From NCBI RefSeq assembly GCF_015062915.1, contig NZ_SUTJ01000001.1, forward strand, positions 68,045-132,044: DNA of 64,000 nt. Direction: 5' to 3'. Under the pieces are notes generated by a model. It was not told the origin of the DNA, searched no databases, and saw only the letters and a list, made by a program, of their open reading frames with translations. How positions within the stretch are numbered: position 1 is the first letter of the stretch; each line of letters opens with the position of its first letter. Positions 63,653 through 64,000 of the stretch are shown piece by piece. This DNA is from Methanobrevibacter thaueri (GTDB lineage: Archaea > Methanobacteriota > Methanobacteria > Methanobacteriales > Methanobacteriaceae). The position numbers and the translations under genes are program-made.

Positions 63653-64000
63653 TTTTTATCACCTTTATTTTTTTGAAATTTTAGTAAATATATCACGTGT
63701 TATATTACTATATAACAATAGTTATTTTTTATATATAAATGTTTTCGTCAGCCTAAAAACATCATGTAAAAAATAAATTATAACCTATGTTATACAGATA
63801 TAACATCTGTTATTTTTAGTATATAAACATTGTTATATTTTCAAAGAAAAATCGAAAACAAATCACATCATAAGTTTTTTTGATATTACACTCTTAAAGC
63901 CAATGACTTTCCCATTTTAAAAATGAATTATTTATAAACGATAAAAATTTCATGAAAAATCCTCATAATCTTATTTAATATACTACAAAAAGTAAAATTA
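63653..64000 (-). promoter_or_regulatory. metY promoter region with paired palindromes
   Basis: No gene in this 348-base end. A TATA box CATTTATATATAAAA (minus strand, about 63729-63743) would start transcription near 63707. Exactly there is TGTTATATTACTATATAACA (63698-63717), arms of eight bases around four. A second, ATGTTATACAGATATAACAT (63787-63806), has the same arm and spacer lengths and is upstream of the TATA box. Further TGTTAT copies occur at 63808 and 63831, with another TATA-like GTTTATATAC beside them. This looks like a multi-site operator for an unidentified repressor of sulfur assimilation. Confidence 0.55.

Noticed and set aside
1-64000. CRISPR arrays, tRNA/rRNA genes, transposons or prophage
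   Set aside because: Looked for regular repeats, tRNA-like cloverleaf ends, transposase motifs and phage structural genes in gaps; none found by eye. The JAB-like gene alone is not evidence for a prophage.

Overview
ORGANISM. The window looks like a low-GC member of the Methanobacteriales, most probably Methanobrevibacter or a close relative. It carries an archaeal information-processing set: aIF2-gamma, aIF5B, Rpo7 and Spt4, archaeal histone, thermosome, exosome, alpha proteasome, RNase P proteins and tRNA-splicing endonuclease. It also has archaeal-type mevalonate metabolism (HMG-CoA reductase) and a secreted enzyme with pseudomurein-binding repeats, a wall polymer confined to this group. 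Ribosome binding sites of the AGGTGAT/GGAGG type and TTTATATA promoters recur throughout. TTG and GTG starts are common. In several places an in-frame TTG/GTG upstream of an ATG is part of the ribosome binding site, and there I use the ATG. LAYOUT. 1-6.6 kb: end of a SWIM/SNF2 helicase, a MATE exporter, an AT-rich two-gene insert with an Ntn-hydrolase-like protein, an Old-Yellow-type flavoenzyme and a flavodoxin. 6.7-15.9 kb: first MetY-type sulfhydrylase, an AT-rich island with a JAB-like protein and two tandem paralogous 58-residue proteins (one cassette half decayed), three aldo/keto reductases and an SDR, a divergent MFS exporter with MarR regulator, and a KH/PP-loop ATPase. 16-18 kb: an orphan iron-box promoter, a secreted protein and argH. 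18-25 kb: the conserved ribosomal/translation/RNA polymerase cluster, from S27e up to L7Ae. 25.4-30.4 kb: histone, thrC, a SpoIIM-like protein, trpS, endA and a DtxR regulator. 30.4-33.7 kb: one 1080-residue secreted putative wall hydrolase. 34-43 kb: thermosome, TPR and zinc-ribbon proteins, DUF116, hmgA-sucD operon, aroD and an S26-like peptidase. 43-45 kb: amt-glnK behind an NrpR-type operator. 45-49 kb: HD hydrolase, UbiX, CbiT and MobA run. 49-54.4 kb: exosome/SBDS/proteasome/RNase P superoperon, all leftward. 54.5-60 kb: a zinc-ribbon-dense block ending in an archaeal RecJ-like nuclease. 60-64 kb: superoxide reductase, IscU, IscS and a second MetY with paired palindromes upstream. HOW THE GENES WORK TOGETHER. 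The housekeeping clusters couple transcription, translation, RNA decay and protein turnover, as in other euryarchaea. IscS, IscU and the two MetY enzymes form a sulfur-handling theme, and flavodoxin, the flavoenzyme and the superoxide reductase form a redox theme. The best places to look for new biology are the JAB/small-protein tandem cassette, the Ntn-like pair, the zinc-ribbon/HExxH pair, the multidomain pseudomurein enzyme and several uncharacterised operators. No rRNA, tRNA, CRISPR array, IS element or prophage was recognised. Base-composition remarks are by eye, not computed.
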